Positions 42,243 to 50,547 of a DNA stretch of 64,000 bases are shown in pieces. The stretch lies in assembly GCF_046097105.1 (NCBI RefSeq), contig NZ_CP175562.1:1116001-1180000 (forward strand), given 5' to 3'. The first letter of the stretch is position 1. Every line of letters begins with the position of its first letter. The notes beneath the pieces are model-generated. The model ran no database searches, was not told the origin of the DNA, and saw only the letters and a program-made list of their open reading frames with translations. The stretch is from Natroniella sp046097105. Lineage in GTDB: Bacteria; Bacillota; Halanaerobiia; Halobacteroidales; Halobacteroidaceae. Position numbers and translations under genes: made by a program.

Positions 42243-42276
42243 AAAAGTGTTGGCCCGGAATTAATCAGACCAACAC
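42243..42276 (-). terminator. intrinsic terminator after the GerMN-domain gene
   Basis: On the minus strand GTGTTGG ... CCAACAC closes a 16-base loop and is followed by TTTTC, 7 bases after the stop codon. It contains the word TTGGCCC that recurs across the window. Confidence 0.75.
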
Positions 42277-42282
42277 CATAAT

Positions 42283-43347
42283 TTAATTCTCTTGATATTC
42301 CTCAATTCCTCCAACCTCTACCGTAAAATATTCATCTTCCCTAAGCATCATATGTCCTGATTCATATGGCCTTCCATCCAAAGATAAATAAACTTTATCC
42401 ACATTGTAATGTTTGCCAAATGTATTAACTATACTTTGAATAATTTTACTTTCTAACAAATGCCCAACATTCATATCACTAATCAATTCTTTGGAAAAAT
42501 CAACTTTTACCATTCCTTTTTCTCGCTCTAACTCTATTTGATTAATCTCTGTGTTTTTGCTAATTAACTGAGTCAAACCTTCATCAGGTACTTGGCGTAA
42601 ATTCTCAGTAAAAATTACTCTCAAATCATCATTAGTACTGAAATCAATATCTCGGATAACATATTTAATCTTTTCATTTACAAAATCTGGATAAAAGAAT
42701 TTAGTTGGATAAGTTATACTTTCATCTTTTTTAATCTCTTTCAACACTGTCTTAGCCCCAAAGCCATCTCCTTGATAATCTCTTTTGACATGTCCAATTT
42801 GTGCAACATAATAATCAACTTGAATTGCATCCTCTAATTTCGTTGTCACCTCAATAGCTTGATACTCTCCACTTGGCGTTTTAACCTCTATATCAACACC
42901 AGAGATATAACGCTCTCTACCATCATCTAAACTCCAGCTTGTTCCTTCTTCTAAAGGCTCTTTGAGCAAAACATCATATCCTGCCATCTCTTTGTTGGTT
43001 AAATCTTCTAAATGATAAAACTCCTTAGCCACATTAGCCGAGCGAATCTCTCCATCTTCTATCATTATGATTCTTCCCATTGTAGTCCCTAAATTACTAA
43101 CCCTTACTTGGGCCAACCCATCAACAATAAAATCAAAATAGAGGTCTTGAGCTGCAAATTCATTCCCCTCGCCTTGATAAGTTAATAATGTATCTTCTAG
43201 GAATGGATAATAATCATCAATATCATAACCTTCTATATCCTTAACAATCTCTCCATTTTCAACAATTTCTCCATTATCTTGTACTAAAACATATAAAACT
43301 AATACAGACATGACTATAATTAGTCCTAATATAACCATTCGTTTCAT
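42283..43347 (-). CDS. membrane-anchored GerMN-domain protein
   Basis: This 354-residue protein has an N-terminal membrane anchor (VILGLIIVMSVLVLYVLV). A middle domain of about 180 residues has no clear relative. A C-terminal GerMN domain starts near residue 215: YPTKFFYPDFVNEKIKYVIRD, IFTENLRQVP, VKVDFSKELISDMNVGHLLE, IIQSIVNTFGKHYNVDKVYLSLDGRPYESG. GerMN domains occur in Bacillus GerM, needed for sporulation and spore germination, and in LpqB-type envelope proteins. The protein probably acts outside the cytoplasmic membrane and hints that the organism can form spores. GAGGAGG precedes the ATG. Confidence 0.85.
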   Translation of the reverse strand: MKRMVILGLIIVMSVLVLYVLVQDNGEIVENGEIVKDIEGYDIDDYYPFLEDTLLTYQGEGNEFAAQDLYFDFIVDGLAQVRVSNLGTTMGRIIMIEDGEIRSANVAKEFYHLEDLTNKEMAGYDVLLKEPLEEGTSWSLDDGRERYISGVDIEVKTPSGEYQAIEVTTKLEDAIQVDYYVAQIGHVKRDYQGDGFGAKTVLKEIKKDESITYPTKFFYPDFVNEKIKYVIRDIDFSTNDDLRVIFTENLRQVPDEGLTQLISKNTEINQIELEREKGMVKVDFSKELISDMNVGHLLESKIIQSIVNTFGKHYNVDKVYLSLDGRPYESGHMMLREDEYFTVEVGGIEEYQEN

Positions 43348-43606
43348 CTAACTCCTCCTCTCTTATTAGCTATTATACCTTAAATTATTAAAAAAATCAT
43401 TTGACATTAATTGGCATTTCAATAATAAGTTCTGCTACTAATTAGAAAGTTAAGGTATAGGACTTATTCTTAAAAGACAAAATAGTAACTAATTGACTTT
43501 TGATTAACTATTAAATATAATGTATAATAAAAAATATAACCAATGATTATATAATTCACCAAGTTAATTTTTGCTACTTAAAGGTTTATTTATAAGGAGG
43601 AATTTT

Positions 43607-44791
43607 ATGTTACTTAGTATTTCACTGATTTTGATTATTGGCTTAATTTTGGGATTTACCTTTGAAAGGATTAATCTCCCCCCTTTATTAGGCATGCTAT
43701 TAGCAGGAATATTATTAGGGCCATCAGGTCTTTATCTATTAGATGATAATTTATTAAATATTTCTCAAGAGATTAGAGAAATCGCATTAATCATTATTCT
43801 ACTTAGAGCAGGATTAGGTATTAGCAAGGATACTATAAAAAGAATTGGTAATACTGCTTTTAAATTGAGCTTTATCCCTGTATTATTTGAAGGAGCTATC
43901 ATTATGTTTTTAGCAATCTATATTCTTAATTTCAACTGGATTGAAGCTGGAATGCTCGCCTTTATCATAGCAGCAGTATCTCCCGCAGTTGTTGTTCCTT
44001 CAATGTTAAAACTAAAAGAGAAAAGTTATGGAAAGGAAAAAGAAATACCCACTTTAATTTTAGCTAGTGCTTCAATTGATGATGTCTTAGCTATTACAGC
44101 TTTTAGTATCTTTTTAGGGATCTATCGAAGTGGTCAAGTCTCTGTTGTTGCTAATTTGGCCCAAATACCGATTAAAATAATTGGTGGAATCTTATTAGGA
44201 ATTCTACTCGGGACTATTTTAGTTAAATTATTTAATTTATATAATACATTAAAAACTGCTCATAAAGTAATTATTTTAATTAGCACTTCTATTTTAGCCA
44301 ATGTATTAGGCAATTATTTAGGAGTAGCTAGTTTATTAGCAGTTATGGCAATCGGTTACATATTACTAGAAAAGAATGAAGACTTAGCAAATAAATTTTC
44401 AAATGTATTAAATAGTTTATGGGTTCCTGCTGAAATATTTCTTTTTGTTTTGATAGGAGCTGCCGTACAAATAGAAATAGCTTACAATGCAGGTGCTATT
44501 GGAGCACTGATTATCTTTATCGGCTTATCTGGCAGAATTATTGGAGTATTATTAGCCACAACAAATAGCTATCTCAACTTTAAAGAAAGAATCTTTTGTG
44601 GAGTATCTTACTTACCTAAAGCCACAGTTCAAGCAGCAATAGGTGCCGTACCATTAACAGAAAATGTTCCGCAAGGAGAGTTAATTTTAGCATTAGCAGT
44701 ATTGTCGATCATCTTAACTGCACCATTAGGTGCTTTTGGAATAGAATATTTTGCTCCAAAATTATTAGTAAACAATGATACTCTTTTATAA
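43607..44791 (+). CDS. cation:proton antiporter (CPA1-type Na+/H+ exchanger)
   Basis: The start is the ATG at 43607 (MLLSISLILIIGL), with AAGGAGG 7 bases before it. The ~394-residue protein has about 12 membrane helices with the CPA pattern LPPLLGMLLAGILLGPSG near residue 25, LIIILLRAGLGIS near 68, and the ion-binding region AVSPAVVVPSML near 128 followed by LASASIDDVLAITAF near 158. The Asp pair DD there marks the transport site. In a salt-loving anaerobe it would expel sodium or adjust internal pH. It has no regulatory C-terminal domain. A cupin gene follows 74 bases later on the same strand. Confidence 0.9.
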   Translation: MLLSISLILIIGLILGFTFERINLPPLLGMLLAGILLGPSGLYLLDDNLLNISQEIREIALIIILLRAGLGISKDTIKRIGNTAFKLSFIPVLFEGAIIMFLAIYILNFNWIEAGMLAFIIAAVSPAVVVPSMLKLKEKSYGKEKEIPTLILASASIDDVLAITAFSIFLGIYRSGQVSVVANLAQIPIKIIGGILLGILLGTILVKLFNLYNTLKTAHKVIILISTSILANVLGNYLGVASLLAVMAIGYILLEKNEDLANKFSNVLNSLWVPAEIFLFVLIGAAVQIEIAYNAGAIGALIIFIGLSGRIIGVLLATTNSYLNFKERIFCGVSYLPKATVQAAIGAVPLTENVPQGELILALAVLSIILTAPLGAFGIEYFAPKLLVNNDTLL

Positions 44792-44865
44792 AATTGAACC
44801 TTTGTATAAAAAGCAGACTGCTTCAAATACTAAAAAATAATATTGTATAACACAAGGAGGTCTAA

Positions 44866-45219
44866 ATGGAAAAATTTAAAATTAGCGACTATATTGTAGA
44901 ACCTAAAGGTAAAGTAGCTAAACGAATGATTTATAAAGATGAAAATGTAATCTCTTTCATTCTTAATATTTCTAAAGGTGAATCATTGCCTAATCATACC
45001 CATTTTGATTCTACTGTTTTACTACAAGTGATACAAGGTAGTGCTAATCTCAAAGTAGATGATAAAACTTCACCCATCCAAGAAAATGATTTAATCCAAC
45101 TAGATGGCCCAGAAAGTATGTCTGTCGAAAATAATGATAATGAAATTCTAATTTTATATGTTACTATATCCCCAGCTCCTCCGTCCGAAAAATATTCTGT
45201 CGATGTTGATTTAGAATAA
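44866..45219 (+). CDS. small cupin-domain protein
   Basis: This 117-residue single-domain cupin has the metal-binding pattern LPNHTHFDSTVLLQVIQG near residues 42-60 (HxH, with the usual Glu replaced by other residues), then the second motif near GPESMSVENNDNEILILYV. This latter motif lacks a clear His, so metal binding is uncertain. Small cupins can be isomerases, dioxygenases or binding proteins; no function can be read. AAGGAGGTC precedes the ATG. It follows the antiporter gene and ends before a perfect terminator, so the two are probably co-transcribed. Confidence 0.82.
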   Translation: MEKFKISDYIVEPKGKVAKRMIYKDENVISFILNISKGESLPNHTHFDSTVLLQVIQGSANLKVDDKTSPIQENDLIQLDGPESMSVENNDNEILILYVTISPAPPSEKYSVDVDLE

Positions 45220-45246
45220 GATTTACAAATTAAAATAGTATTTTTA

Positions 45247-45280
45247 AAGAGATTCCTAGTTTATAAACTAGGAATCTCTT
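45247..45280. terminator. perfect palindromic terminator
   Basis: A 34-base perfect inverted repeat (AAGAGATTCCTAGTT ... AACTAGGAATCTCTT) lies 28 bases after the cupin gene and before the end of the convergent YwbE gene. Short A/T runs flank it on both sides, so it may serve both. Confidence 0.8.
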
Positions 45281-45343
45281 ATTATCTACTTCTCTAATTT
45301 TAACAAGTGGTAGACTAAAGTATTAACATAACTCAGTAAAATA

Positions 45344-45538
45344 TTAAGAGTTAATAACTTTTACTCTACCAACTACTCCACTTTTAAGACGTACTTTAAT
45401 CCCATGTGGATGAGTAGAAGAATTGGTTAAAATATCCTTGACAACACCTTCAGTTAGTCTTCCTGACTTCTGATCTTGTTTTTGCACAACTGAAACATGA
45501 AGTCCAGGCTTTATATTTTTACGATGTTTTCCAACCAT
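45344..45538 (-). CDS. YwbE family protein (DUF2196)
   Basis: This basic 64-residue protein reads MVGKHRKNIKPGLHVSVVQKQ followed by GVVKDILTNSSTHPHGIKVRL and ends VVGRVKVI. It corresponds over its full length to the YwbE family, a small all-beta KOW/SH3-like protein of unknown role that is conserved across Firmicutes. The composition (many Lys and Val) fits RNA binding, but that is inference. GGAGGTGAGATT precedes the ATG. It is a single gene. Confidence 0.88.
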   Translation of the reverse strand: MVGKHRKNIKPGLHVSVVQKQDQKSGRLTEGVVKDILTNSSTHPHGIKVRLKSGVVGRVKVINS

Positions 45539-45655
45539 ATAATCTCACCTCCATCTACTAAATTTAATAATAAATATCGACCTAAAAACTATATCTTTAC
45601 TGAATAATAATATTCTTCAAGGCTAATTCTAAGTAAAAACAGGAGGAAAATAATA

Positions 45656-46117
45656 ATGATCTACTTTAAAGATAAATATTCCTTAGGAATTATTGTTAGC
45701 ATATTTGCTAATTTCATTAGAAATATTTTTACTTATATTTGTTATTACTTTAATATTAGTCAATATTTAGCACGTCAAATTGCTGCTGCTACTTTTTTAC
45801 CCCAAACCAAAGTTAATTCCTTTTTAGGAATAATAATTGGCACTTTTGCTGATTATGGAGTAGCTATCTCTTTAGGAGTTATTATAATATATCTTTTGTA
45901 CCTAACTGGGACAGCTTATCCATTACTTAAAGGAATATCTATGGGACTTTTATATTGGTTGCTTCTTTTTGGTATGATGCTTCGCTTTGGACTCAGTGAA
46001 ATCAACCCTACTGATTTAAATACCAATATAGTATTTTTAATAAATCATATTCTACTAGGAGTTCTTATAGCTTGGTTGGCAAATATGTATGGAAAGAAAA
46101 TATTAAAGAATAACTAA
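45656..46117 (+). CDS. small membrane protein of unknown function
   Basis: This 153-residue protein has about four hydrophobic helices: SLGIIVSIFANFIRNIFTYICYYF near residues 9-32, SFLGIIIGTFADYGVAISLGVIIIYLL near 55-82, ISMGLLYWLLLFGMMLRFGL near 92-112 and IVFLINHILLGVLIAWLANMYG near 125-147. It has the look of a conserved Firmicutes inner-membrane protein, but I recognise no named family. CAGGAGG precedes the ATG. It lies alone between YwbE and a long gap. Confidence 0.75.
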   Translation: MIYFKDKYSLGIIVSIFANFIRNIFTYICYYFNISQYLARQIAAATFLPQTKVNSFLGIIIGTFADYGVAISLGVIIIYLLYLTGTAYPLLKGISMGLLYWLLLFGMMLRFGLSEINPTDLNTNIVFLINHILLGVLIAWLANMYGKKILKNN

Positions 46118-46521
46118 TAACCGTACAACTTTTAAAAGTTGTATATTGATACATGATTTCCCCACTCTTCTACATAGTTCACAATAATCCCTTTTGTTTT
46201 ATTCTCTTTAGAGACCTTCTTCCAATATACTAGCTGGCCCTTCCCTCTGTATTAACTTTTTAACTCTTAATATATCAATACTTCATACCTTTGCTAGATA
46301 ATATCTCCTTCCCTAGAAACAATAAATTAGTAGCAATTAGATCTGGTAAATCAAGTAATTTTATGATATTATAAAATTGCGTTTTTTAGTCTGGTTATTT
46401 AAGTAATTAGATAAAAACTGACAAATCCATTTTTATTTTATTAATCTTTTATGATTTTTTTAAAATAATTATTTTCATATTTATTAACTATAAGTTTACT
46501 TATACTAGGAGGCGATAAAAA
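46118..46521. other. gene-poor stretch with a hairpin and a possible decayed coding fragment
   Basis: A palindrome TACAACTTTTAAAAGTTGTA lies at 46133-46142 and neighbours, just after the membrane-protein gene, without a T-run. On the minus strand 46132-46251 is open for about 39 codons without any start codon and ends GIIVNYVEEWGNHVSIYNF-stop, which reads like the tail of a real protein. I could not name it. The rest is A+T-rich and holds the radical SAM gene's upstream region. Confidence 0.4.
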
Positions 46522-47391
46522 ATGAGATATGAAGGAAGGATTTATAGACCACCAAGTGAAGCTAAAAGCGTTATCATACAAACAACAGTTGGTTGTTCTC
46601 ATAACAAATGTACTTTTTGCAATATGTATAATAAAAAACAATTTAAAGTAAGAAATATCGATGAAATAATTGAAGACCTTAAAATAGCAAGAGATTATTA
46701 TGAATCTGTAAGTCGTATATTTTTAGCAGATGGAAATGCATTATGCTTAAAAACTGAAGATTTAAAGATTATATTATCAAAAGTCAATGAGTTATTTCCC
46801 GAATGTAAGAGGGTAGGAACATATAGTTCACCTAGGGATATTTTGAATAAATCTGTTGAAGAACTCAAAGAATTAAGAAATTTAGGCTTGAAAATTGCTT
46901 ATTTAGGAATTGAATCCGGTAGTGATGAAGTACTAAAAAATGTTAATAAAGGGGTTAATTCTAAAGAGTTGATAAAAGCTGGTAATAAAGTTATTGACTC
47001 TAATATTAAATTGTCAGTAACTCTTATATCAGGATTAGGAGGAAAAGCAAATTGGAAAAAACATGCTAGAGAATCAGCTAAAGTAGTTAATGAAATCAAC
47101 CCCGATTATTTAGCCCTTTTAACACTTTTCATCGATGAAGAAACAGAAATTTATGATCAAATACAAAATAACAGGTTTAAGTTATTAGAACCTCAAGAAA
47201 TTATAATAGAAACTAAAGAACTACTTGAAAACTTAAAGCTTTCAAATTCTGTTTTTAGAAGTAATCACGCTTCTAATTATTTATCTTTAGCTGGTGTTTT
47301 AAATAGAGATAAAGATAAATTATTAAAAAAATTAGATGAAGCAATAAATGATAATTCTAAATATAAACCAGAATCCTTAAGGGGACTCTAA
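46522..47391 (+). CDS. radical SAM protein
   Basis: This 289-residue enzyme has the radical SAM cluster CSHNKCTFC (CxxxxCxxC spacing variant) in QTTVGCSHNKCTFCNMY near residues 20-36. The cluster carries a 4Fe-4S centre that cleaves S-adenosylmethionine. IFLADGNALCL near 68, GLKIAYLGIESGSDEVL near 123 and LSVTLISGLGGK near 168 are the barrel strands, with the GxESG substrate/SAM motif. It resembles the Elp3/HemN-like class of short radical SAM proteins without an extra C-terminal domain. The reaction is not deducible. GGAGGCG precedes the ATG. A terminator follows. Confidence 0.86.
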   Translation: MRYEGRIYRPPSEAKSVIIQTTVGCSHNKCTFCNMYNKKQFKVRNIDEIIEDLKIARDYYESVSRIFLADGNALCLKTEDLKIILSKVNELFPECKRVGTYSSPRDILNKSVEELKELRNLGLKIAYLGIESGSDEVLKNVNKGVNSKELIKAGNKVIDSNIKLSVTLISGLGGKANWKKHARESAKVVNEINPDYLALLTLFIDEETEIYDQIQNNRFKLLEPQEIIIETKELLENLKLSNSVFRSNHASNYLSLAGVLNRDKDKLLKKLDEAINDNSKYKPESLRGL

Positions 47392-47407
47392 ATAAAAATA
47401 GCTATAA

Positions 47408-47444
47408 AGAAGAAGTCTTAGCTTCATAAGGCTTTTTCTTTTTT
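47408..47444 (+). terminator. intrinsic terminator after the radical SAM gene
   Basis: AGTCTTA-GCTTCA-TAAGGCT (one G-U pair), extended by AAGA/TTTTTCTT, runs into a T-rich tail ending TTTTTT. It lies 17 bases after the stop. Confidence 0.65.
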
Positions 47445-47683
47445 ATATCCAGTTGCAATTGCATATAACTTCCCTACACTTTAACTAAAGCAGCTAACTT
47501 TCATTTATACTGATAACTGAAATATCACCAAGATCTATTGATCATACTTCCACAAAACTTTCTTATATTAGAAATAATCTTTAAAATCTTCCAAAATTAT
47601 AATAATAAATTGATCTGATTTCATTTTATACTGAAGCAATATATAACCTTATATTCGGACATAATAAAGTCTGAATAAAGGAG

Positions 47684-48133
47684 GTGGCTAATATAGATAA
47701 TAACCAAAGCATAGATAAGTTAAATGAACTTCTAAAAGGAGAGAAGATGGCTGCTAATATTTATGAAGAAACAAATAATTTACAGAAAGATTCACAGGTA
47801 GAAAAGATGCTAAAAAGTTTTGCTCAGGATCACCAACGGCATACTCAGCAGTTAGAAGAGAGGATAGAGCAATTAGGTGGCGATCCCAACGAAAATATAG
47901 GTATGTCAGGAGCAATGGCAAATATGATGGCAAAGTTAAACGCAATACGCGGGCCAAAGCATCTGCTTAATCAAGTTTATAAAGGGGAAGCCATGGGTGT
48001 TAAAGCTTATGAAAAACGGATAAATGACTTAGATCCTATAAGTCAAGAAATTGTTCAGGGCTTGATGGAAGAAGATAAAGAGCATTTAAGAAAATTTGAG
48101 GCGCGAGTTGATCAAGAAAGAAGAGAAAACTAG
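47684..48133 (+). CDS. ferritin-like four-helix protein (DUF2383-type) with an irregular start
   Basis: This protein of up to 149 residues has ferritin-like helix pairs with the carboxylate/His metal motif: LLKGEKMAANIYEE near residue 16, FAQDHQRHTQQLEERI near 47, VYKGEAMGVKAYEKRI near 98 and GLMEEDKEHLRKFEARV near 126. It may bind iron or repair oxidative damage; the family's function is uncertain. The start is odd. AAGGAGG overlaps the GTG at 47684, and the codon at the ideal spacing (47693) is ATA. The next ATG with a ribosome site (AAGGAGAGAAG, then ATG near 47747) would remove the first metal-binding helix. A terminator follows directly. Confidence 0.78.
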   Translation: MANIDNNQSIDKLNELLKGEKMAANIYEETNNLQKDSQVEKMLKSFAQDHQRHTQQLEERIEQLGGDPNENIGMSGAMANMMAKLNAIRGPKHLLNQVYKGEAMGVKAYEKRINDLDPISQEIVQGLMEEDKEHLRKFEARVDQERREN

Positions 48134-48174
48134 AAAAAAGAAGTTGAAGTAAATTTACTTCAACTTCTTTTTTT
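48134..48174. terminator. strong terminator between the ferritin-like gene and the importer operon
   Basis: A perfect 30-base palindrome (AGAAGTTGAAGTAAA ... TTTACTTCAACTTCT) is flanked by A-runs on the left and seven T residues on the right. It begins right after the ferritin-like stop codon and can also close the convergent importer operon. Confidence 0.9.
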
Positions 48175-48208
48175 CTGCTCATTTATTTCAAAAAGATTTA
48201 CCTGCTTC

Positions 48209-49462
48209 TTAATTTAATTTTTCTAATATTTCATACTTTTCTTTAACCATAATTATATTTTCCTCCATTAAACTCCTAAATAAACTACTCCCCTTCCCAG
48301 CAGTATAATCTTTCTTCTCTATTCCAACTTGATCAATTACAATTACCTCTTTACCTTCCTTAGCAGCCCATAATGCAGCTTCTAAATTTAATAAATTTCC
48401 CGGGCCAAAAGGAATATCAGTCAAGACTACTGTATCTACCATTTTTATCTTAGCTAGATTAGCTTGATGCTGCTCTTCAGTGATTGGCCCAAATGGAGCT
48501 TCACTGATAACTTCAATATCACACAACTTAGCAACTTCCCAATCAGAATCCTTCTTATTTACTACTCCACAACTAACTTGATAACCCAATTCAACTAAAT
48601 TCTCTATCAAATCTCGACCACTACCACCCCCACAGATCAGATGAACCTTATAATCTCTTTTCTCACTAGATAAATAGCGATTATCAACTAAAGTTACATA
48701 AGGACGATTACTTGGATAATTTCTTCTAATAATCACCTTAGAACCATAAACATCTTCAATATTTTCAACAGTAATAATCTCCTGCGGAGTACCAAAACTA
48801 TAAACCTTTCCTTCATTAAGTAGAAGTAACTTATCACAATACTGACTAGCCAGGTTCAAATCATGACTTACAATCAAAATTGTCAACCCCTGCTCTCGAT
48901 TCAACTTTCTTAATAACTCCATCATCTCCAATTGATAATTAATATCAAGGTTAGATGTAGGTTCATCTAACAACATAACCTCCGGCTGCTGGGCCAAAGC
49001 CCTAGCTAAAATCACCCTCTGTCTTTCTCCACCACTCAATTGATCAATCCTTCTATCAGCAAATTGAGCTGTATTTGTCAGCTCCATTACCTCGTTAGCA
49101 ATCTGATAATCTTCACTACTTTCACTTTTAAATCTTGAAATATAAGGAGCCCTCCCCATCAAAACAATCTCTTCAACTGTAAAATCAAAATTTATCGTTG
49201 TATTCTGTGGGACTACAGCTACCCTCTTAGCCATCTCTTTTTTAGCAAATTTTTGTAGATCAAGCTCATCCAAATAAACCTTTCCTTGCTCTGGCTTAAG
49301 AATAGAGTTTATATTTTTGAGTAAAGTTGATTTACCAGAGCCATTCGGGCCAATTAAAGCTATAAATTCCCCTTGTTCAATTGCAAAACTGACTCCTTTT
49401 AAAACCTTACTCAAACCATTATATTTATAACTTAATTTATCAACCTTAAGCTTGCTAGCCAT
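48209..49462 (-). CDS. ABC importer ATPase (BtuD/FecE type) with an extra C-terminal Rossmann-like domain
   Basis: The start is the ATG at 49462 (MASKLKVDKL), with AGGAGATGG upstream. Residues 1-255 form a normal ABC ATPase: Walker A GPNGSGKST near 38, signature LSGGERQRV near 138, Walker B EVMLLDEPT near 158 and the H-loop IVSHDLN near 194. The remaining ~155 residues carry a nucleotide-type beta-alpha fold (VHLICGGGSGRDLIENL, DTVVLTDIPFGPGNLLNLEAALWAA) not present in most BtuD proteins. Gly-rich motifs suggest binding of a nucleotide or cobamide-like ligand. It powers the importer formed with the next two genes for vitamin B12 or iron chelates. Confidence 0.9.
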   Translation of the reverse strand: MASKLKVDKLSYKYNGLSKVLKGVSFAIEQGEFIALIGPNGSGKSTLLKNINSILKPEQGKVYLDELDLQKFAKKEMAKRVAVVPQNTTINFDFTVEEIVLMGRAPYISRFKSESSEDYQIANEVMELTNTAQFADRRIDQLSGGERQRVILARALAQQPEVMLLDEPTSNLDINYQLEMMELLRKLNREQGLTILIVSHDLNLASQYCDKLLLLNEGKVYSFGTPQEIITVENIEDVYGSKVIIRRNYPSNRPYVTLVDNRYLSSEKRDYKVHLICGGGSGRDLIENLVELGYQVSCGVVNKKDSDWEVAKLCDIEVISEAPFGPITEEQHQANLAKIKMVDTVVLTDIPFGPGNLLNLEAALWAAKEGKEVIVIDQVGIEKKDYTAGKGSSLFRSLMEENIIMVKEKYEILEKLN

Positions 49463-49475
49463 TATCAACCATCTC

Positions 49476-50519
49476 CTAAAAACCCGTTCTTTTCTTCTTA
49501 TGTAATAGATAAATAAAAAATGGTGCCCCAAATAAAGAAGTTATAATTCCTACTGGAATCTCAATAGGAGCAATCAGCCCTCTTGCTAATAAATCAGCCA
49601 AAATCAAAAAACTAGCCCCAACTAAAGCTGAACTTGGAATTAAAATTCTATGATCAGGGCCAATCACTAAACGCACAATATGTGGAATAATCAAACCAAC
49701 AAAACCAATCACACCACTTCCTGCTACGGCAGCCCCTGCCAATAAAGCACCAGCTAACAAAAGTATCTTCTTTATCTTTTCTACTTCAACCCCTAAGCTT
49801 TGTGCCGACTCTTCTCCTAATAACATAATATTTAAATCCTTAGCCAAAAAATGAATTATAAGATAACCAACAAAGATATAGATCCAGATCATCTCTACGC
49901 GTTGCCAACTACTATTAGCCAAACTACCCATCGTCCAAAATATAATCTGTTGAATACTATCATCATTAAAGAACATTAATAAAGAAACAACAGCTGAGAG
50001 AAATGAAGCAATAGCAATCCCAGCTAATAATAATGTAGCTACCGCCACCTTTCGACCGTTTCTAGCTAAATTATACACTATAAAAGTAGTTCCTAAAGCA
50101 CCTATGAAGGCAAATAAAGGAATTGTATTAAACTTTAAAAAATTGATATCTATATTAAAGATCATTCCCAAAGCTGCTCCTAAGGAAGCCCCAGATGAAA
50201 TTCCAATAATATAAGGATCTGCCATTGGATTTTTAAATAATGCCTGAAAAGCAGTGCCAGAAGTTGCTAGAGCTACTCCTACTAAAGCGGCCAATAATAC
50301 TCTAGGCAATCTAAGCTGAAAGATAATCACTTGATTGATTTCAACATCCCCTAATTCAATAAAATTACCTAACACAGGAACCTCATTAATTAGTATCTTA
50401 CTTACATCTGAGAATGAAATCTCAGTTGCACCTAAACTAACCCCTAAGATTGTTACCGCAATTAAACAAATCATTAATCCTATAATTATTGCATACCATT
50501 CTGCCTTTGTATCTACCAT
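49476..50519 (-). CDS. FecCD/BtuC-family importer permease
   Basis: The start is the ATG at 50519, with GAGG 6 bases upstream; a GTG directly ahead is the alternative. The ~347-residue protein has about ten membrane helices and the BtuC/FecD signatures LRLPRVLLAALVGVALATSGTAFQALFKNPMADPYIIGISSGASLGAALG near residues 72-120, LGVEVEKIKKILLLAGALLAGAAVAGSGVIGFVGLIIPHIVRL near 243-285 and EIPVGIITSLFGAPFFIYLL near the end. The GLIIPH segment is the coupling loop to the ATPase. It transports a large iron or cobalt chelate into the cytoplasm. It ends 14 bases before the ATPase start. Confidence 0.94.
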   Translation of the reverse strand: MVDTKAEWYAIIIGLMICLIAVTILGVSLGATEISFSDVSKILINEVPVLGNFIELGDVEINQVIIFQLRLPRVLLAALVGVALATSGTAFQALFKNPMADPYIIGISSGASLGAALGMIFNIDINFLKFNTIPLFAFIGALGTTFIVYNLARNGRKVAVATLLLAGIAIASFLSAVVSLLMFFNDDSIQQIIFWTMGSLANSSWQRVEMIWIYIFVGYLIIHFLAKDLNIMLLGEESAQSLGVEVEKIKKILLLAGALLAGAAVAGSGVIGFVGLIIPHIVRLVIGPDHRILIPSSALVGASFLILADLLARGLIAPIEIPVGIITSLFGAPFFIYLLHKKKRTGF

Positions 50520-50547
50520 CACACACCTCTTTCATACAGACTCTTAT

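Noticed and set aside
48209..49531. Longer start of the importer ATPase at 49531
   Set aside because: The upstream 23 residues overlap the permease gene and have no ribosome site; the ATG at 49462 has AGGAG in front and begins the ATPase domain.
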